A DNA stretch of 64,000 nt from Xenorhabdus kozodoii (GCF_002632875.1 NZ_NJCX01000019.1:29464-93463), one strand, 5' to 3'; numbered from the stretch's first letter, positions 1-11,059 are shown. The notes: generated from the letters alone by a model not told the origin. Translations and numbers: made by a program.

Positions 1-555
1 GGGAAAATTAGCCGGATTACCTATTTTCACTGTATCATCCGTTGTCAGGCCAAGAACGGCTATTTTCACACCTTGTTTATCAAAAATGACATATGGCTTA
101 AATAAGCGCTTGCCTGTACTGGTTTGGTAAATATTGGCAGAGAGAAAGGGGAAACTGGCCCATTTTTGTTGCTGATACAATACATTCAAAGGCTTATCAA
201 ATTCATGGTTTCCCAACGCCATTGCGTCATACCCCACCAGATCCATGCCCTTAAAATCCGGCTCAGCATCTTGCATATCTGATTCCGGTACGCCGGTGTT
301 AATGTCACCACCTGACAATAACAATACGCTCCCTCCTTTCTTAGCAACCTCCTGACGAATGGAATCTACAACCGTTTTTTGGGCTGCTAAACCATACTCG
401 CCATAATCGTTATGCCAGAAGTGACCGTGATGATCGTTAGTATGCAAAATGGTAATGTCATAGGTTTTGTCTTTTTCCCAAGCGCTGGCGATTAATGGTG
501 CCAATGACAGAGAAACAGCAAAGGCACATACTGACGCTTTAAACGATAATTTCAT
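1..555 (-). CDS. ushA: UshA, periplasmic UDP-sugar hydrolase/5'-nucleotidase (N-terminal part)
   Basis: This is the first 185 codons of a gene read leftwards; the rest lies outside the window. The start at 555 has a GGAG ribosome site 7 bases upstream. The product begins with a signal peptide (MKLSFKASVCAFAVSLSLAP...SA) and then carries the metallophosphatase motifs ILHTNDHHGHF (about residues 38-48) and GNHEFD. These are the metal-binding motifs of the periplasmic 5'-nucleotidase/UDP-sugar hydrolase family, which degrades external nucleotides for uptake. The ushA-fsr-ybaL-gsk order is that of E. coli. I am sure of the family; completeness cannot be judged. Confidence 0.93.
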   Translation of the reverse strand, partial: MKLSFKASVCAFAVSLSLAPLIASAWEKDKTYDITILHTNDHHGHFWHNDYGEYGLAAQKTVVDSIRQEVAKKGGSVLLLSGGDINTGVPESDMQDAEPDFKGMDLVGYDAMALGNHEFDKPLNVLYQQQKWASFPFLSANIYQTSTGKRLFKPYVIFDKQGVKIAVLGLTTDDTVKIGNPANFP

Positions 556-959
556 GGGGTATCTCCATGTATTTTAAATTATATTGGTTATATGACGGTG
601 ATGAATCATCCCTTTCAAGCAACAACTTAAAAGATAAAAGGGAGATATGAAAATTTACATCTATACCATTCAGCTCCAAGAGCTGTTGTTTCTGGTATGG
701 GGCATAGTCCCAAAACAAGGGATGAAGAATGACATACAGCGTAATACCACGTTTTTCTGATCAGGATTACATACTTGTGTCATTAAATAATACCCTCTTT
801 CACCTTTTTGAGATTGCGGTCAAATTATATAGAGTTAAATAAAAGTTTTGTTAATTATCTAAGATGTATTATGGTGTAAAAATTAAACAGAATATCAACA
901 AATCGACGAAATTCACCCCTACAAACTCTATTGATAATGATCTTGGTAAGTGAATAAAT
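556..959. other. Divergent intergenic region, ushA / fsr
   Basis: This is a 404-base AT-rich gap between divergent ushA and fsr. It must hold both promoters, but I see no convincing -35/-10 pair, operator palindrome, small ORF with a ribosome site, or RNA gene. E. coli has a shorter gap here. Confidence 0.6.
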
Positions 960-2186
960 ATGAGTAAAAAAAGTAAAACACTCTCTTTGCCAACTTCGTC
1001 AGTAAAAACACATCGGACAATTTTTTCAATTCTCGGTGCCATCAGCTTATCCCATATGCTGAATGATATGATTCAATCGTTAATTCTGGCGATTTATCCC
1101 CTGCTGCAATCTGAATTTAGCCTCAGTTTTATTCAGATTGGAATGATAACCCTGACCTATCAGGTGACAGCATCCCTATTGCAACCGCTTATCGGTTTGT
1201 ATACCGATAAACATCCGCAACCTTATTCGCTGCCTGTCGGTATGGGATTTACTCTGTCTGGTTTGCTGCTATTAGCTTATGCTGAAAGCTTTCCAATGAT
1301 ATTAATGGCGGCTGCACTAGTGGGTACGGGTTCATCCGTTTTTCATCCAGAATCGTCACGCGTCGCACGCATGGCTTCAGGTGGTCGTTATGGATTAGCG
1401 CAATCTTTATTTCAAGTAGGGGGTAATTTAGGCAGTTCACTCGGTCCACTGCTGGCAGCTATTTTTATTGCGCCTTACGGTAAGGGGAATGTCGGTTGGT
1501 TTTCTCTGGCAGCATTATTGGCTATCGTCATCCTCTTGCAAGTCAGTCAGTGGTATAAGATGCAACATCAAACCATAACGCCCTTGTCTTCTCGACCCTC
1601 ACCTCTGCCAAATCTGCCTGGAAAAACCGTCGTAAATTCTTTTGCCATTCTTCTGCTACTGATTTTCTCCAAATACTTTTACCTAACCAGTATCAGTAGT
1701 TACTATACCTTTTATCTGATACAGAAATTTGGTGTGTCAATACAAAACGCCCAGATCCATCTGTTTATCTTTTTATTTTCTGTCGCGGCAGGCACCCTGA
1801 TCGGCGGGCCTGTTGGGGATAAAATAGGTCGGAAATATGTCATTTGGGGTTCAATTCTTGGGGTTGCACCTTTTACCTTGTTGTTACCTTATGCCTCTTT
1901 ATTCTGGACAAGCATACTCACGGTCATTATTGGCGTAATATTGGCCTCCGCATTTTCCGCCATTTTAGTCTATGCCCAAGAGCTTATTCCCGGTAAAACA
2001 GGCATGATTGCGGGTTTGTTCTTTGGTCTGGCCTTTGGCATGGGAGGCATTGGCGCCGCGGTACTTGGCTATGTCGCAGATAAGACCAGCATAGAGCTGG
2101 TTTATAAAATTTGTGCTTTTCTACCACTTCTTGGCATTTTTACTCTATTTTTGCCAAATATAGAAAGAAACACGGGAAAAAGATAA
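960..2186 (+). CDS. fsr: Fsr, MFS efflux transporter (fosmidomycin resistance family)
   Basis: The 408-residue product has about 12 hydrophobic segments and is close in length to E. coli Fsr (406). It shows the MFS loop motif GDKIGRK near residue 285 and the family's N-terminal stretch LSHMLNDMIQSLILAIYP. Family members are inner-membrane proton-coupled drug exporters. The start follows a weak GGTAAG site. It lies between ushA and ybaL as in E. coli, and no terminator is obvious in the 230 bases after it. The substrate is inferred from the family. Confidence 0.93.
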   Translation: MSKKSKTLSLPTSSVKTHRTIFSILGAISLSHMLNDMIQSLILAIYPLLQSEFSLSFIQIGMITLTYQVTASLLQPLIGLYTDKHPQPYSLPVGMGFTLSGLLLLAYAESFPMILMAAALVGTGSSVFHPESSRVARMASGGRYGLAQSLFQVGGNLGSSLGPLLAAIFIAPYGKGNVGWFSLAALLAIVILLQVSQWYKMQHQTITPLSSRPSPLPNLPGKTVVNSFAILLLLIFSKYFYLTSISSYYTFYLIQKFGVSIQNAQIHLFIFLFSVAAGTLIGGPVGDKIGRKYVIWGSILGVAPFTLLLPYASLFWTSILTVIIGVILASAFSAILVYAQELIPGKTGMIAGLFFGLAFGMGGIGAAVLGYVADKTSIELVYKICAFLPLLGIFTLFLPNIERNTGKR

Positions 2187-2416
2187 GAAAATCACTCATT
2201 AGTAACCATAATTAGCATGCCATATTCCTTTGTAAACATGCGTAAATAATGGCAAAATATACATTAAATTACATTAAAATAGTACTTATGCAGATTATGC
2301 TCAATTTAGCCACTCAACATATTTTTTTGTGATCTTATCTTTAAGTATTTATAAAATATATTATTACCTCGCCTAACCATACAATTTATTATATTCACAA
2401 CCCAGAAGGAGCCTTG

Positions 2417-4120
2417 ATGGAGCATTCGACACCTCTTATCACGACCATTGTTGGCGGTTTTGTTCTTGCCTATCTGCTTGGCATGCTTGCACAGCGCCTG
2501 AAAATCTCACCTCTGGTAGGATATCTTATAGCAGGTGTACTAGCGGGTCCCTTTACTCCCGGTTTTGTTGCCGATACATCTTTAGCTCCAGAACTGTCAG
2601 AAATTGGCGTGATCTTACTGATGTTTGGTGTCGGTCTACATTTTTCACTTAAAGATTTGTTAGCCGTCAAATCAATTGCCATCCCTGGTGCTATTGCCCA
2701 AATTGCCGTCGCAACTTTATTGGGTGTGGGATTATCAATGCTACTCGGTTGGGATCTACTTAACGGCATTGTATTTGGCCTTTGCCTGTCCACTGCCAGC
2801 ACAGTGGTATTGCTCAGGGCATTAGAAGAACGACAGCTCATTGATAGTCAGCGAGGACAAATTGCCATTGGTTGGTTAATTGTTGAAGATCTGGCGATGG
2901 TGCTGACATTGGTATTACTGCCTGCCGCAGCAGGAATTCTAAACAACCACAACGCCGATATTGGCCAATTGCTGTTCAAGCTATCTCTTACCGTTGGCAA
3001 AGTCGTTGCTTTTATTTTGTTGATGATTTTCGTCGGACGACGTGTCATTCCTTGGTTACTGGCGAAAACCGCGGCGACAGGCTCCCGTGAATTATTCACG
3101 TTGGCGGTACTTGTCATTGCATTAGGTGTTGCTTATGGTGCGGTGGCACTATTTGATGCTTCATTTGCCCTCGGTGCCTTCTTCGCTGGCATGGTGCTGA
3201 ATGAGTCAGAGTTAAGCCATCGGGCTGCACAAGATACGTTACCGTTAAGGGATGCTTTCGCAGTGCTTTTCTTTGTTTCGGTTGGCATGCTGTTTGATCC
3301 TATGGTTCTATTCCAACAGCCTCTGGCGATTTTAGGCACCCTTGCCATTATTATCATCGGCAAATCATTGGCTGCCATGCTACTGGTGAAAATGTTCGGG
3401 CATTCACGACGCACCGCCCTCACCATTTCAGCCAGTCTCGCCCAAATTGGTGAATTCGCTTTTATTCTCGCCGGGCTTGGCGTCACGTTAGGATTCCTGA
3501 ATGGAGAAGCCCGTAATCTTGTACTGGCAGGTGCTATCATTTCAATCATGTTAAACCCTGTTCTGTTCAGTTTGCTGGATCGTTATTTGGAAAAAACAGA
3601 AACCATTGAAGAGCAGTTACTCGAAGAAACACTGGAAGAAGAAACCCAGATCCCTGTCAATATCTGTGGTCATGCTATTGTGGTGGGTTATGGTCGAGTG
3701 GGCCGGCAGCTTTGTCAGCGGTTACAAGAAAAAAATTATACGGTCGTGGTGATTGAGGATACTCGTGCCCGATTCGAAGAGTTAGGCGAAATAGGTATCA
3801 GTGCCATAATAGGTAACGCCGTTAATAAAGAAATTATGGCGCTGGCACGGCTCGATTGTGCTTGTACGTTATTCCTGACCATCCCTAACGGTTATAAAGC
3901 CGGTGAAATTGTTGCGAGTGCCAGGGAAATCAGGCCAGATATCAGTATTATTGTTCGAGCCCATTATGATGATGAAGTCGCTTACATTACGGAGCGTGGC
4001 ACTAACCACATTATCATTGGTGCACATGAAATAGCTCGGGCCATGGCGGATGCACTCCCTGAGTATGAAGAGGGTTGTCCAATGGAGCCTTATTCACCAG
4101 CAACGACATCATCAACATAA
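2417..4120 (+). CDS. ybaL: YbaL, putative monovalent cation:proton antiporter (KefB/CPA2 family)
   Basis: The product has 567 residues. An N-terminal Na+/H+ exchanger domain with about 12 membrane segments is followed by a C-terminal RCK/TrkA-N nucleotide-binding domain beginning near residue 418 (IVVGYGRVGRQLCQRL, a Rossmann GxGxxG motif). I chose ATG at 2417 over the TTG three bases upstream because the AAGGAG site at 2406-2411 is correctly spaced for the ATG. E. coli YbaL has 558 residues. The ion transported and the ligand sensed are not established from sequence. Confidence 0.93.
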   Translation: MEHSTPLITTIVGGFVLAYLLGMLAQRLKISPLVGYLIAGVLAGPFTPGFVADTSLAPELSEIGVILLMFGVGLHFSLKDLLAVKSIAIPGAIAQIAVATLLGVGLSMLLGWDLLNGIVFGLCLSTASTVVLLRALEERQLIDSQRGQIAIGWLIVEDLAMVLTLVLLPAAAGILNNHNADIGQLLFKLSLTVGKVVAFILLMIFVGRRVIPWLLAKTAATGSRELFTLAVLVIALGVAYGAVALFDASFALGAFFAGMVLNESELSHRAAQDTLPLRDAFAVLFFVSVGMLFDPMVLFQQPLAILGTLAIIIIGKSLAAMLLVKMFGHSRRTALTISASLAQIGEFAFILAGLGVTLGFLNGEARNLVLAGAIISIMLNPVLFSLLDRYLEKTETIEEQLLEETLEEETQIPVNICGHAIVVGYGRVGRQLCQRLQEKNYTVVVIEDTRARFEELGEIGISAIIGNAVNKEIMALARLDCACTLFLTIPNGYKAGEIVASAREIRPDISIIVRAHYDDEVAYITERGTNHIIIGAHEIARAMADALPEYEEGCPMEPYSPATTSST

Positions 4121-4132
4121 TTTAGGCACCAA

Positions 4133-4161
4133 GGAATATCCCCATAACATGGGGATATTCC
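4133..4161. terminator. Hairpin between convergent ybaL and gsk
   Basis: There is a perfect 11-bp inverted repeat, GGAATATCCCC with GGGGATATTCC, and a 7-base loop. It sits between two convergent genes, where a bidirectional terminator is expected, but neither side has a strong T-run. Confidence 0.55.
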
Positions 4162-4218
4162 CGTCAAACCAATAAAAAGAATTAAGGCGGCAGACGATAT
4201 TCAGGTTACTTACCCGAT

Positions 4219-5529
4219 TCAACGTTCCCAGTAAGACTCTTCCAGACTATCTTCCTTCTCCGGCAATCCTCTGGTCAGGCGCGGGGAATGCTGGCTCAAT
4301 ACCTGATAACTCACTCTATTAGCATATTTACATACCTGAGCCAAAGAAGAGTAAGTTAAATAGGTGTGCGCATGCTTGCTGGAATTGGGTACATTCATGC
4401 GATGATAACTGTTGGCAGTAATATCATGCAGTAATGCAGATAGTGCGCCATCTCCGGCACCATTGGTGTTCATGATTTTTTCAGGTCCTCCCATATAAGG
4501 TTCAATATGGGAATAGACTCGCATTGGGTTTTGGCAATCTGCCTTACGCATCGCCCGGCTGAATTCATAACGATTAAATTCTGCAATCGCACCAGGTAAT
4601 AAAGGATGCGATGTTTGGCGTTTGCGCCCTTCCTCGGTGTAACCCGCCATATATAACCCTGCAGGTCCAGCAGTACATAACACCAAATCCACCCAATTGA
4701 GCGCCATATCAGCCGCTAATAGCGGATCACTGAAACCTGTCAATTCACAAGCTTCGTCTTCATTCATTGCAACAACGGAAATATTTTCAGCCAGAAAATC
4801 ACGCCACCACTGCGGATCGTCCGCAATGACGTATTTTGTGCCTAACGTCAATACAACAGGGACGTTATACTTTTTCGCATATTCAACGGCTTTCATCGTT
4901 GCTTCCGGCATTGGCTCACCCGATTTACAACGCACCAAATAAGCAGTAATCACCAAAGCGGATGCTTCTGCAATAATGTGTTCAGGAATATTTTCTGGAC
5001 GAAGCTGATTCATTAAGCCTGGGCTTATAGCAAATGTCCTTTCGCCATTTTCCGTTACTAAGGTAAAACAGCGGCCAATGGGTCCATCAACCCCCTGTAG
5101 GTGATTTAAATCCATCCGGCTGGAGGTATTGCAGAGATAACAATAGGCATAGCTTCCTATTTGGATGTTATTACACATCGCCCCAAGCAGAACGGATTTA
5201 TCGTCGGCCAGCACAGAATAGTTATGCAAGGTATTGCCAATAGTGCCACCCGCAAATTCGTGGCTAATAAGCCCCTTATCTGCCAATTCCTTATAGAGCG
5301 CCTCAGCGACATCATCTTCAATGACTAAGGAGTGTCCCTGGCTCAGGTTATAACGCTGGATAAAATCTTCATCAACCTTAGCTTCAATATCAACCAGTGT
5401 CTGGTCAATACCCACAATATAGGCTTGGTTCTTTTCGGTATCCATCGTTTCTTTGATGGGCTGAAGCAGAGGATCTCTTAAACTGACAGGAAAATAATGT
5501 TTAGATTTACGCTTACCAGGGAATTTCAT
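4219..5529 (-). CDS. gsk: Inosine-guanosine kinase
   Basis: A PfkB/ribokinase-family kinase of 436 residues (E. coli Gsk, 434) that phosphorylates inosine and guanosine to the monophosphates in purine salvage. The C-terminal signature NTNGAGDGALSALL (about 353-366) carries the catalytic Asp and the anion hole. I placed the start at the ATG at 5529 because MKFPGKRKSKHYFP matches the family N-terminus; an in-frame ATG 12 codons upstream has no ribosome site. It lies downstream of the lone wzz, in the same orientation. Confidence 0.95.
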   Translation of the reverse strand: MKFPGKRKSKHYFPVSLRDPLLQPIKETMDTEKNQAYIVGIDQTLVDIEAKVDEDFIQRYNLSQGHSLVIEDDVAEALYKELADKGLISHEFAGGTIGNTLHNYSVLADDKSVLLGAMCNNIQIGSYAYCYLCNTSSRMDLNHLQGVDGPIGRCFTLVTENGERTFAISPGLMNQLRPENIPEHIIAEASALVITAYLVRCKSGEPMPEATMKAVEYAKKYNVPVVLTLGTKYVIADDPQWWRDFLAENISVVAMNEDEACELTGFSDPLLAADMALNWVDLVLCTAGPAGLYMAGYTEEGRKRQTSHPLLPGAIAEFNRYEFSRAMRKADCQNPMRVYSHIEPYMGGPEKIMNTNGAGDGALSALLHDITANSYHRMNVPNSSKHAHTYLTYSSLAQVCKYANRVSYQVLSQHSPRLTRGLPEKEDSLEESYWER

Positions 5530-5634
5530 AATTAGTTGCTGCTGTAGAGCCAAAATAAGCGGCATGTTAGCACAATATCTTGCATATAATACAGTGTGTC
5601 ACAATACCGGATCGGAACAAAAAAATAGGGCGCC

Positions 5635-5674
5635 AAAAATAAGGACAGCCAATGCTATTACAACATTGGCTGTC
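5635..5674 (-). terminator. Rho-independent terminator of wzz
   Basis: Read leftwards, an 11-bp perfect stem (GACAGCCAATG with CATTGGCTGTC, 9-base loop) is followed by TTATTTTTGG. It sits 41 bases after the wzz stop and before gsk, so gsk probably has its own promoter in the short remaining gap. Confidence 0.8.
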
Positions 5675-5715
5675 AAAACATCAGCGATCAGAACATCATC
5701 TATAACGTATTGGGG

Positions 5716-6831
5716 TTAAGCTTCTTGTTTCTGACGGCTGCGTACCATGTGGCGTAACAAAACATACATGATGGATAAGATGAAACCAATAAAACCGGCG
5801 CCAATCAAAATCAGCAAGCGCTTAGGTGAATCTTTTGAGGTTGGTTCATAAGGTTTCTGCATGTATTTGAATGGCACAAAATCAACCGTATCCACATTCA
5901 CTTTTTCCAGGCTTTTGATATACAACAGGCGGTTACGCAGATCGACATCGATTTTAGTTGGATCGGTAATTTCTTCAGTAATCTGTAGCTTACGTTCTAG
6001 TGCATCGGAACCCAACGCAATCGAATAATCCGGGTCATCCTTGATGATAGCCCCACCATTCGATACCGGTTTTTTAATGCCGGCAGAATTAGCAATAGAA
6101 ATCGCAAACTTCAATCGCTCAGCATCTACACTACGCATATTCGCGATACGTTCCAAATCGAGAGAATACAGCTTTCGCGAATACTCCAGCTTTTGGTGAA
6201 CCATATCACTGAGTTCCTCTTTCACTTGATCACGAACCACGGAAGAGGCGAACTTGATATAGCCATTTAATAGATTGTAAGCATCTTTTGCATTATCAGA
6301 GCTGAAAGAGAGGTTAGCTTCATCGACAGTTTCATCCTCTTTCTCTTTCTTAGGCAATGAAATGGTAATGTCTTTATTAACAATTTTCTCGATCAGTTTT
6401 CTTTTTTCCTGCTCGGAATCACTATGATTCTTAGCGAGCAACGCCTTAAAATAATCGGTATTAACTAAATATTCTTCACGCAATACACGTGAGTTATAGT
6501 TTTCAATGAACCGATTATACAGTGACTTTTCTGTCACCTTAGGCTCCAGGCTCAAAACATGCAAATCCGTTAATGCATTTTTCAATGGCTGAAATTCTTC
6601 CAACCCTGGTTTCACCACAATGGCTGTACTGGTCCATTTTTGAGGTAAAAATGAGGCGATACCAAAACCAATAATTGCAAAAACGAAAGATATTGCAATG
6701 ATCAAATATTTTGATTGGAAAAGTACTGAGAATAATTCAAACAAATCAATTTCGTCCTCCCGTTCTGGATGATAATAGTTTGTCTGTTCTTGGTAAAAAT
6801 CGGGATGCTTAATAGGTTGTTTATTACTCAT
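5716..6831 (-). CDS. wzz: Wzz/FepE-type O-antigen chain-length regulator
   Basis: A polysaccharide co-polymerase of 371 residues with the standard layout: a first membrane segment at about 43-62, a long charged periplasmic domain, and a second segment at about 339-359 preceded by the proline-rich motif EPTSKDSPKRLL. Such proteins set the modal length of O-antigen made by the Wzy polymerase in the inner membrane. The length is nearer FepE (377) than WzzB (about 325). In Yersinia the O-antigen cluster lies between hemH and gsk with wzz next to gsk; here wzz holds that position alone. Its partners must lie elsewhere if it works. Confidence 0.88.
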   Translation of the reverse strand: MSNKQPIKHPDFYQEQTNYYHPEREDEIDLFELFSVLFQSKYLIIAISFVFAIIGFGIASFLPQKWTSTAIVVKPGLEEFQPLKNALTDLHVLSLEPKVTEKSLYNRFIENYNSRVLREEYLVNTDYFKALLAKNHSDSEQEKRKLIEKIVNKDITISLPKKEKEDETVDEANLSFSSDNAKDAYNLLNGYIKFASSVVRDQVKEELSDMVHQKLEYSRKLYSLDLERIANMRSVDAERLKFAISIANSAGIKKPVSNGGAIIKDDPDYSIALGSDALERKLQITEEITDPTKIDVDLRNRLLYIKSLEKVNVDTVDFVPFKYMQKPYEPTSKDSPKRLLILIGAGFIGFILSIMYVLLRHMVRSRQKQEA

Positions 6832-6996
6832 TATCTATATGTCCAATCCAAATAATTTTGCTTTTCATTGATATATAAGCCTTTTTTCTCACTTATCGTA
6901 CTCATTGGTTTAAAATCCATAACCTGACGATCATACGACAATCAATGTCTGCCATTCATCATGTGCGATAATGTCCCCATAACCCGCCATCGCAGG

Positions 6997-7962
6997 TTAT
7001 TTCATGACATTATTGACTAACTGTTCAAACAAAGAAATGTGTGTCTCATTATCATTAAGTGCAGAGATATATTCAAACTTTTTCCCACCTGCCGCTAAAA
7101 AGATAATTTTATTCTGTTGCTTAATTTCTTCCAATGTCTCCAGACAATCTGCCGCAAACCCCGGACACACCACTTGAACATGTTCCACACCTTGGCTCGG
7201 CAATGATGCCATGGTCTTGTCTGTATAAGGAGATAACCACGGTAAATAACCAAAACGTGACTGATATGTCATCATAATTTTATCCGCTGGATAATCCAGT
7301 GCCTGGCTTAGCCGTTCAGTGGTCGCTTTACAATCCTGTGGATAAATATCCCCCATCTTTGCCAGACGCTCAGGAATACCGTGATAGGAAACAATTAATC
7401 GATCAGGCTGGCCATGTTTTTCAAAGCTCTGTTCAATGGACTCTTTTAGTGCTGCAATATAAGCAGGATGAGCAGCATAACTCCGCACAAAATGTAGAGC
7501 AGGGATTGTCTGATATTTTCGCAATATTTTACTGATCTGGTCAAAAACTGCGGCCGAAGTCGTACTGGAGTATTGAGGGTAAAGTGGCAATATAATGAGA
7601 TTATCAATCCCTTGTTGTAGCAAACTCGCGACGGCCTGAGATAGAGAAGGGGAGCCGTAAGTCATTCCTAAAGCCACTGGGATATTCGCCAACTTTTCAC
7701 CCAACAACTGCTGCTGACGGCGACTATAAACTAATAAAGGGGAGCCTTCTTCCATCCAAATGTCCTGGTAAAGCTTAGCAACTCGCGAAGCACGGAAAGG
7801 AAGAATAAAACCCTTCAATACAGGCTTCCAAATAAATGGGGGGAGATCCACCACCCTTCTGTCACTCAGAAACTTTGCCAGATAACATCTTATTGCTGCT
7901 GGTGTTGGCGCATCAGGTGTACCAAGGTTAACTAATAGGACACCGTACTTCTTGCTACTCAT
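6997..7962 (-). CDS. hemH: Ferrochelatase
   Basis: The product has 321 residues (E. coli 320) and inserts ferrous iron into protoporphyrin IX, the last step of protoheme synthesis, at the inner face of the membrane. The family motif [11 protein letters not shown] near residue 190 carries the conserved metal-site histidine, and the N-terminus [15 protein letters not shown] is typical. GGAG lies 9 bases before the ATG. It follows adk on the same strand, with a terminator between them. Heme made here would also feed CyoE and the bo3 oxidase in this window. Confidence 0.96.
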   Translation of the reverse strand: MSSKKYGVLLVNLGTPDAPTPAAIRCYLAKFLSDRRVVDLPPFIWKPVLKGFILPFRASRVAKLYQDIWMEEGSPLLVYSRRQQQLLGEKLANIPVALGMTYGSPSLSQAVASLLQQGIDNLIILPLYPQYSSTTSAAVFDQISKILRKYQTIPALHFVRSYAAHPAYIAALKESIEQSFEKHGQPDRLIVSYHGIPERLAKMGDIYPQDCKATTERLSQALDYPADKIMMTYQSRFGYLPWLSPYTDKTMASLPSQGVEHVQVVCPGFAADCLETLEEIKQQNKIIFLAAGGKKFEYISALNDNETHISLFEQLVNNVMK

Positions 7963-8067
7963 TCCTCAGAGCTCCATTAAAATGACTGACAGCCTAGTAT
8001 AAAACATGAATGATAGTGACATGTAACATTTCATGGAGTAAATTTTTCATAGGGTAGCGCGAACGAT

Positions 8068-8096
8068 AAAAAATCAGGCGGCACAAAGTCCGCCTG
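8068..8096 (-). terminator. Rho-independent terminator after adk
   Basis: Read leftwards, a 7-bp GC-rich stem (CAGGCGG with CCGCCTG, 8-base loop) is followed by ATTTTTTATC. It lies about 70 bases past the adk stop and upstream of hemH. Confidence 0.85.
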
Positions 8097-8164
8097 CTCA
8101 ATACTTCAAAAGTATCCCTTCTTGCAAGCAACCGCCTGCACTCTCTTGGGAGCCCTTATTAAAA

Positions 8165-8836
<672 letters not shown>

Positions 8837-8925
8837 TCATATTTTAAAGAAAACGTACCACCATACCATCTGCATGGGGGATGGCTCAAGAAAACAGGTA
8901 AACGTTTTCGCATCAACTAAAAAAT

Positions 8926-8959
8926 AAACCACGCCTCATTTTTCGTTGAGGCGTGGTTT
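8926..8959 (-). terminator. Terminator after htpG
   Basis: A 13-bp perfect stem (AAACCACGCCTCA with TGAGGCGTGGTTT, 8-base loop) sits 20 bases past the htpG stop. Leftwards it runs into TTTATTTTTT; rightwards it also ends in TTTTTATT, so it may work both ways. Confidence 0.88.
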
Positions 8960-8979
8960 TTATTATTATCTCAGTAAGT

Positions 8980-10875
8980 TTAAGCTTTTTCAGCTAATAA
9001 TAATTGATTCATGCGACGAATAAACTGGTTTGGATCATCCAATGTACCACGTTCAGCAAATAGTGCTTGATCCAACAGCAACTCTATCCAGTCAGCAAAT
9101 TGGGTATCATCATCAATATCAGCTGCTTGTTTAACCAGAAGGTGATCTGGATTCAGCTCAAAGTTGTAACTCACTTCTGGCACAGACTGGCCTGCGGCTG
9201 CAAACAGCTTCGCCATTTGGGTGCTCATGGCATTGGCATCCGTTGTGACGATAGCCGGCGTATCTGTCAGGCGATGAGTCAGTTTGACTTCCTTCACGCG
9301 ATCACCGAGCAGAGTCTTCACCCGCTCAATAAATGGCTCCAATTTTTTGTCTGCTTCTTCTTGCTCGGCCTTGTTTTCATCTGCCAGTTTGTCGAGAGAT
9401 TCATCAGCCTTACTGACGGATTGGAGTGATTTACCATCAAATTCAGTCAGGTAACTCATCATCCATTCATCAATACGATCAGACAGCAACAGAACTTCAA
9501 TGCCTTTATTACGGAACAGCTCCAGATGTGGGCTATTCTTCGCCGCGGCATAACTATCCGCAGTAATGTAATAAATTTTCTCTTGCCCTTCTGCCATGCG
9601 GCCAACGTAATCTTCCAAAGAAACGGTTTGAGCGGAGCTATCATTGTGGGTCGTCGCAAAGCGCAATAATTTAGCAATAGATTCTTTGTTTGCGCCATCT
9701 TCGGCTGGCCCTTCTTTCATCACCAGGCCGAACTGTTGCCAGAAGGTTTGATATTTTTCTGCGTCGTCTTTTGCCAGTTTATCCAACATCTGCAATACAC
9801 GTTTAGTCAGTGCACTGCGCAGGTTACGTGTGATTGAACTGTCTTGCAAAATTTCACGGGAAACGTTCAATGGCAGGTCGTTGGAATCAATCAGGCCACG
9901 GACAAAGCGCAGATAGTTTGGCATGAATTGTTCCGCTTCATCCATAATAAATACACGCTGTACATAGAGTTTCAGTCCATGCTTATGTTCGCGGTTCCAC
10001 ATATCCCACGGTGCCTGGGAAGGGATATATAACAGGCTGGTGTATTCTTGCTTACCTTCGACGCGGTTATGGCTCCAAATCAGGGAGTCAGTAAAGTCAT
10101 GGGAGATATGCTTATAAAACTCTTGATACTCTTCATCACTGATCTCAGCTTTATTACGCGTCCACAACGCTTGGGCTTTGTTGATTTTTTCCCATGTGAC
10201 GGTAACTGAGTCGTCTTCTTCGTTTTTAGTTTGGGTTTCAATTTCAACTGGCAAAGCAATGTGATCAGAATATTTGCCAATGATAGAACGCAGACGCCAG
10301 TCATCGAGGAATTCACTTTCCTCATCCCGCAGATGCAGCGTAATTTCTGTCCCACGTTCGGCTTTTTCAATATCAGCAACGGTGTAATCACCTTCTCCCG
10401 TTGATTCCCAGAACACACCTTGTTCAGCCGATGCCCCTGCTACGCGAGTACGCACGGTCACTTTGTCCGCAACGATAAATGCAGAGTAGAAGCCTACGCC
10501 GAATTGTCCAATCAACTGGCTGTCTTTTGCCTGATCAGATCCAATGGATTCAAGAAATGCTTTAGTACCCGATTTTGCAATCGTTCCCAGATTGTCGATC
10601 ACTTCATCACGGGACATGCCGATACCATTATCGTTGATGGTGATGGTTTTCTGTTCTTTATCAACAGCCAAACGAACACGCAACTCACCATCATTTTCAT
10701 ACAACTCAGGAGCAGACAATGCACGGAAGCGCAATTTGTCAGCCGCATCAGATGCGTTTGAAATCAATTCACGGAGAAAAATTTCTTTATTGGAATAGAG
10801 AGAGTGGATCATCAACTGTAATAATTGTTTGACTTCAGACTGAAATCCACGGGTTTCTTGACCTTTCATACTCAT
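8980..10875 (-). CDS. htpG: HtpG, Hsp90-family chaperone
   Basis: The product has 631 residues (E. coli 624), in three domains. The N-terminal GHKL ATPase shows [22 protein letters not shown] and [11 protein letters not shown], the ATP-lid motifs. The middle client-binding domain and the C-terminal dimerisation domain follow. A GAGG site 6 bases before the ATG at 10875 favours [10 protein letters not shown] over the internal ATG that corresponds to the E. coli start. A sigma-32 promoter lies about 55-85 bases upstream. It assists folding with DnaK in the cytoplasm. Confidence 0.97.
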   Translation of the reverse strand: MSMKGQETRGFQSEVKQLLQLMIHSLYSNKEIFLRELISNASDAADKLRFRALSAPELYENDGELRVRLAVDKEQKTITINDNGIGMSRDEVIDNLGTIAKSGTKAFLESIGSDQAKDSQLIGQFGVGFYSAFIVADKVTVRTRVAGASAEQGVFWESTGEGDYTVADIEKAERGTEITLHLRDEESEFLDDWRLRSIIGKYSDHIALPVEIETQTKNEEDDSVTVTWEKINKAQALWTRNKAEISDEEYQEFYKHISHDFTDSLIWSHNRVEGKQEYTSLLYIPSQAPWDMWNREHKHGLKLYVQRVFIMDEAEQFMPNYLRFVRGLIDSNDLPLNVSREILQDSSITRNLRSALTKRVLQMLDKLAKDDAEKYQTFWQQFGLVMKEGPAEDGANKESIAKLLRFATTHNDSSAQTVSLEDYVGRMAEGQEKIYYITADSYAAAKNSPHLELFRNKGIEVLLLSDRIDEWMMSYLTEFDGKSLQSVSKADESLDKLADENKAEQEEADKKLEPFIERVKTLLGDRVKEVKLTHRLTDTPAIVTTDANAMSTQMAKLFAAAGQSVPEVSYNFELNPDHLLVKQAADIDDDTQFADWIELLLDQALFAERGTLDDPNQFIRRMNQLLLAEKA

Positions 10876-10929
10876 TTGTTACCTCAATCTAAATCCAGTT
10901 CAGATATGTAAAATCGGACGATGATAATC

Positions 10930-10958
10930 AAATGGGGATAGATATGGAGAGTTTCAAG
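10930..10958 (-). promoter_or_regulatory. Sigma-32 heat-shock promoter of htpG
   Basis: Read leftwards, CTTGAAAC is followed after about 13-14 bases by CCCCATTT, an excellent match to the sigma-32 consensus (CTTGAAA, then CCCCATNT). The element is about 55 bases upstream of the htpG start. Heat-shock control of htpG is known in E. coli; the site here is read from sequence only. Confidence 0.8.
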
Positions 10959-11059
10959 TTCCGATAACCAGAAGAATGTAAAATTAGTTTGATGAGTGAG
11001 TCGATCAGCTATGGATGGCGGCAAAATCAGCGGCACCATCCATTTTAATGGGGCCTAAA

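Noticed and set aside
2414..2416. TTG start for ybaL
   Set aside because: It is only 2 bases from the AAGGAG site; the adjacent ATG is better spaced and fits the family.
6832..6996. Remnants of O-antigen genes or a JUMPstart element between hemH and wzz
   Set aside because: All frames were read for glycosyltransferase-like fragments and the JUMPstart pattern; nothing was recognisable.
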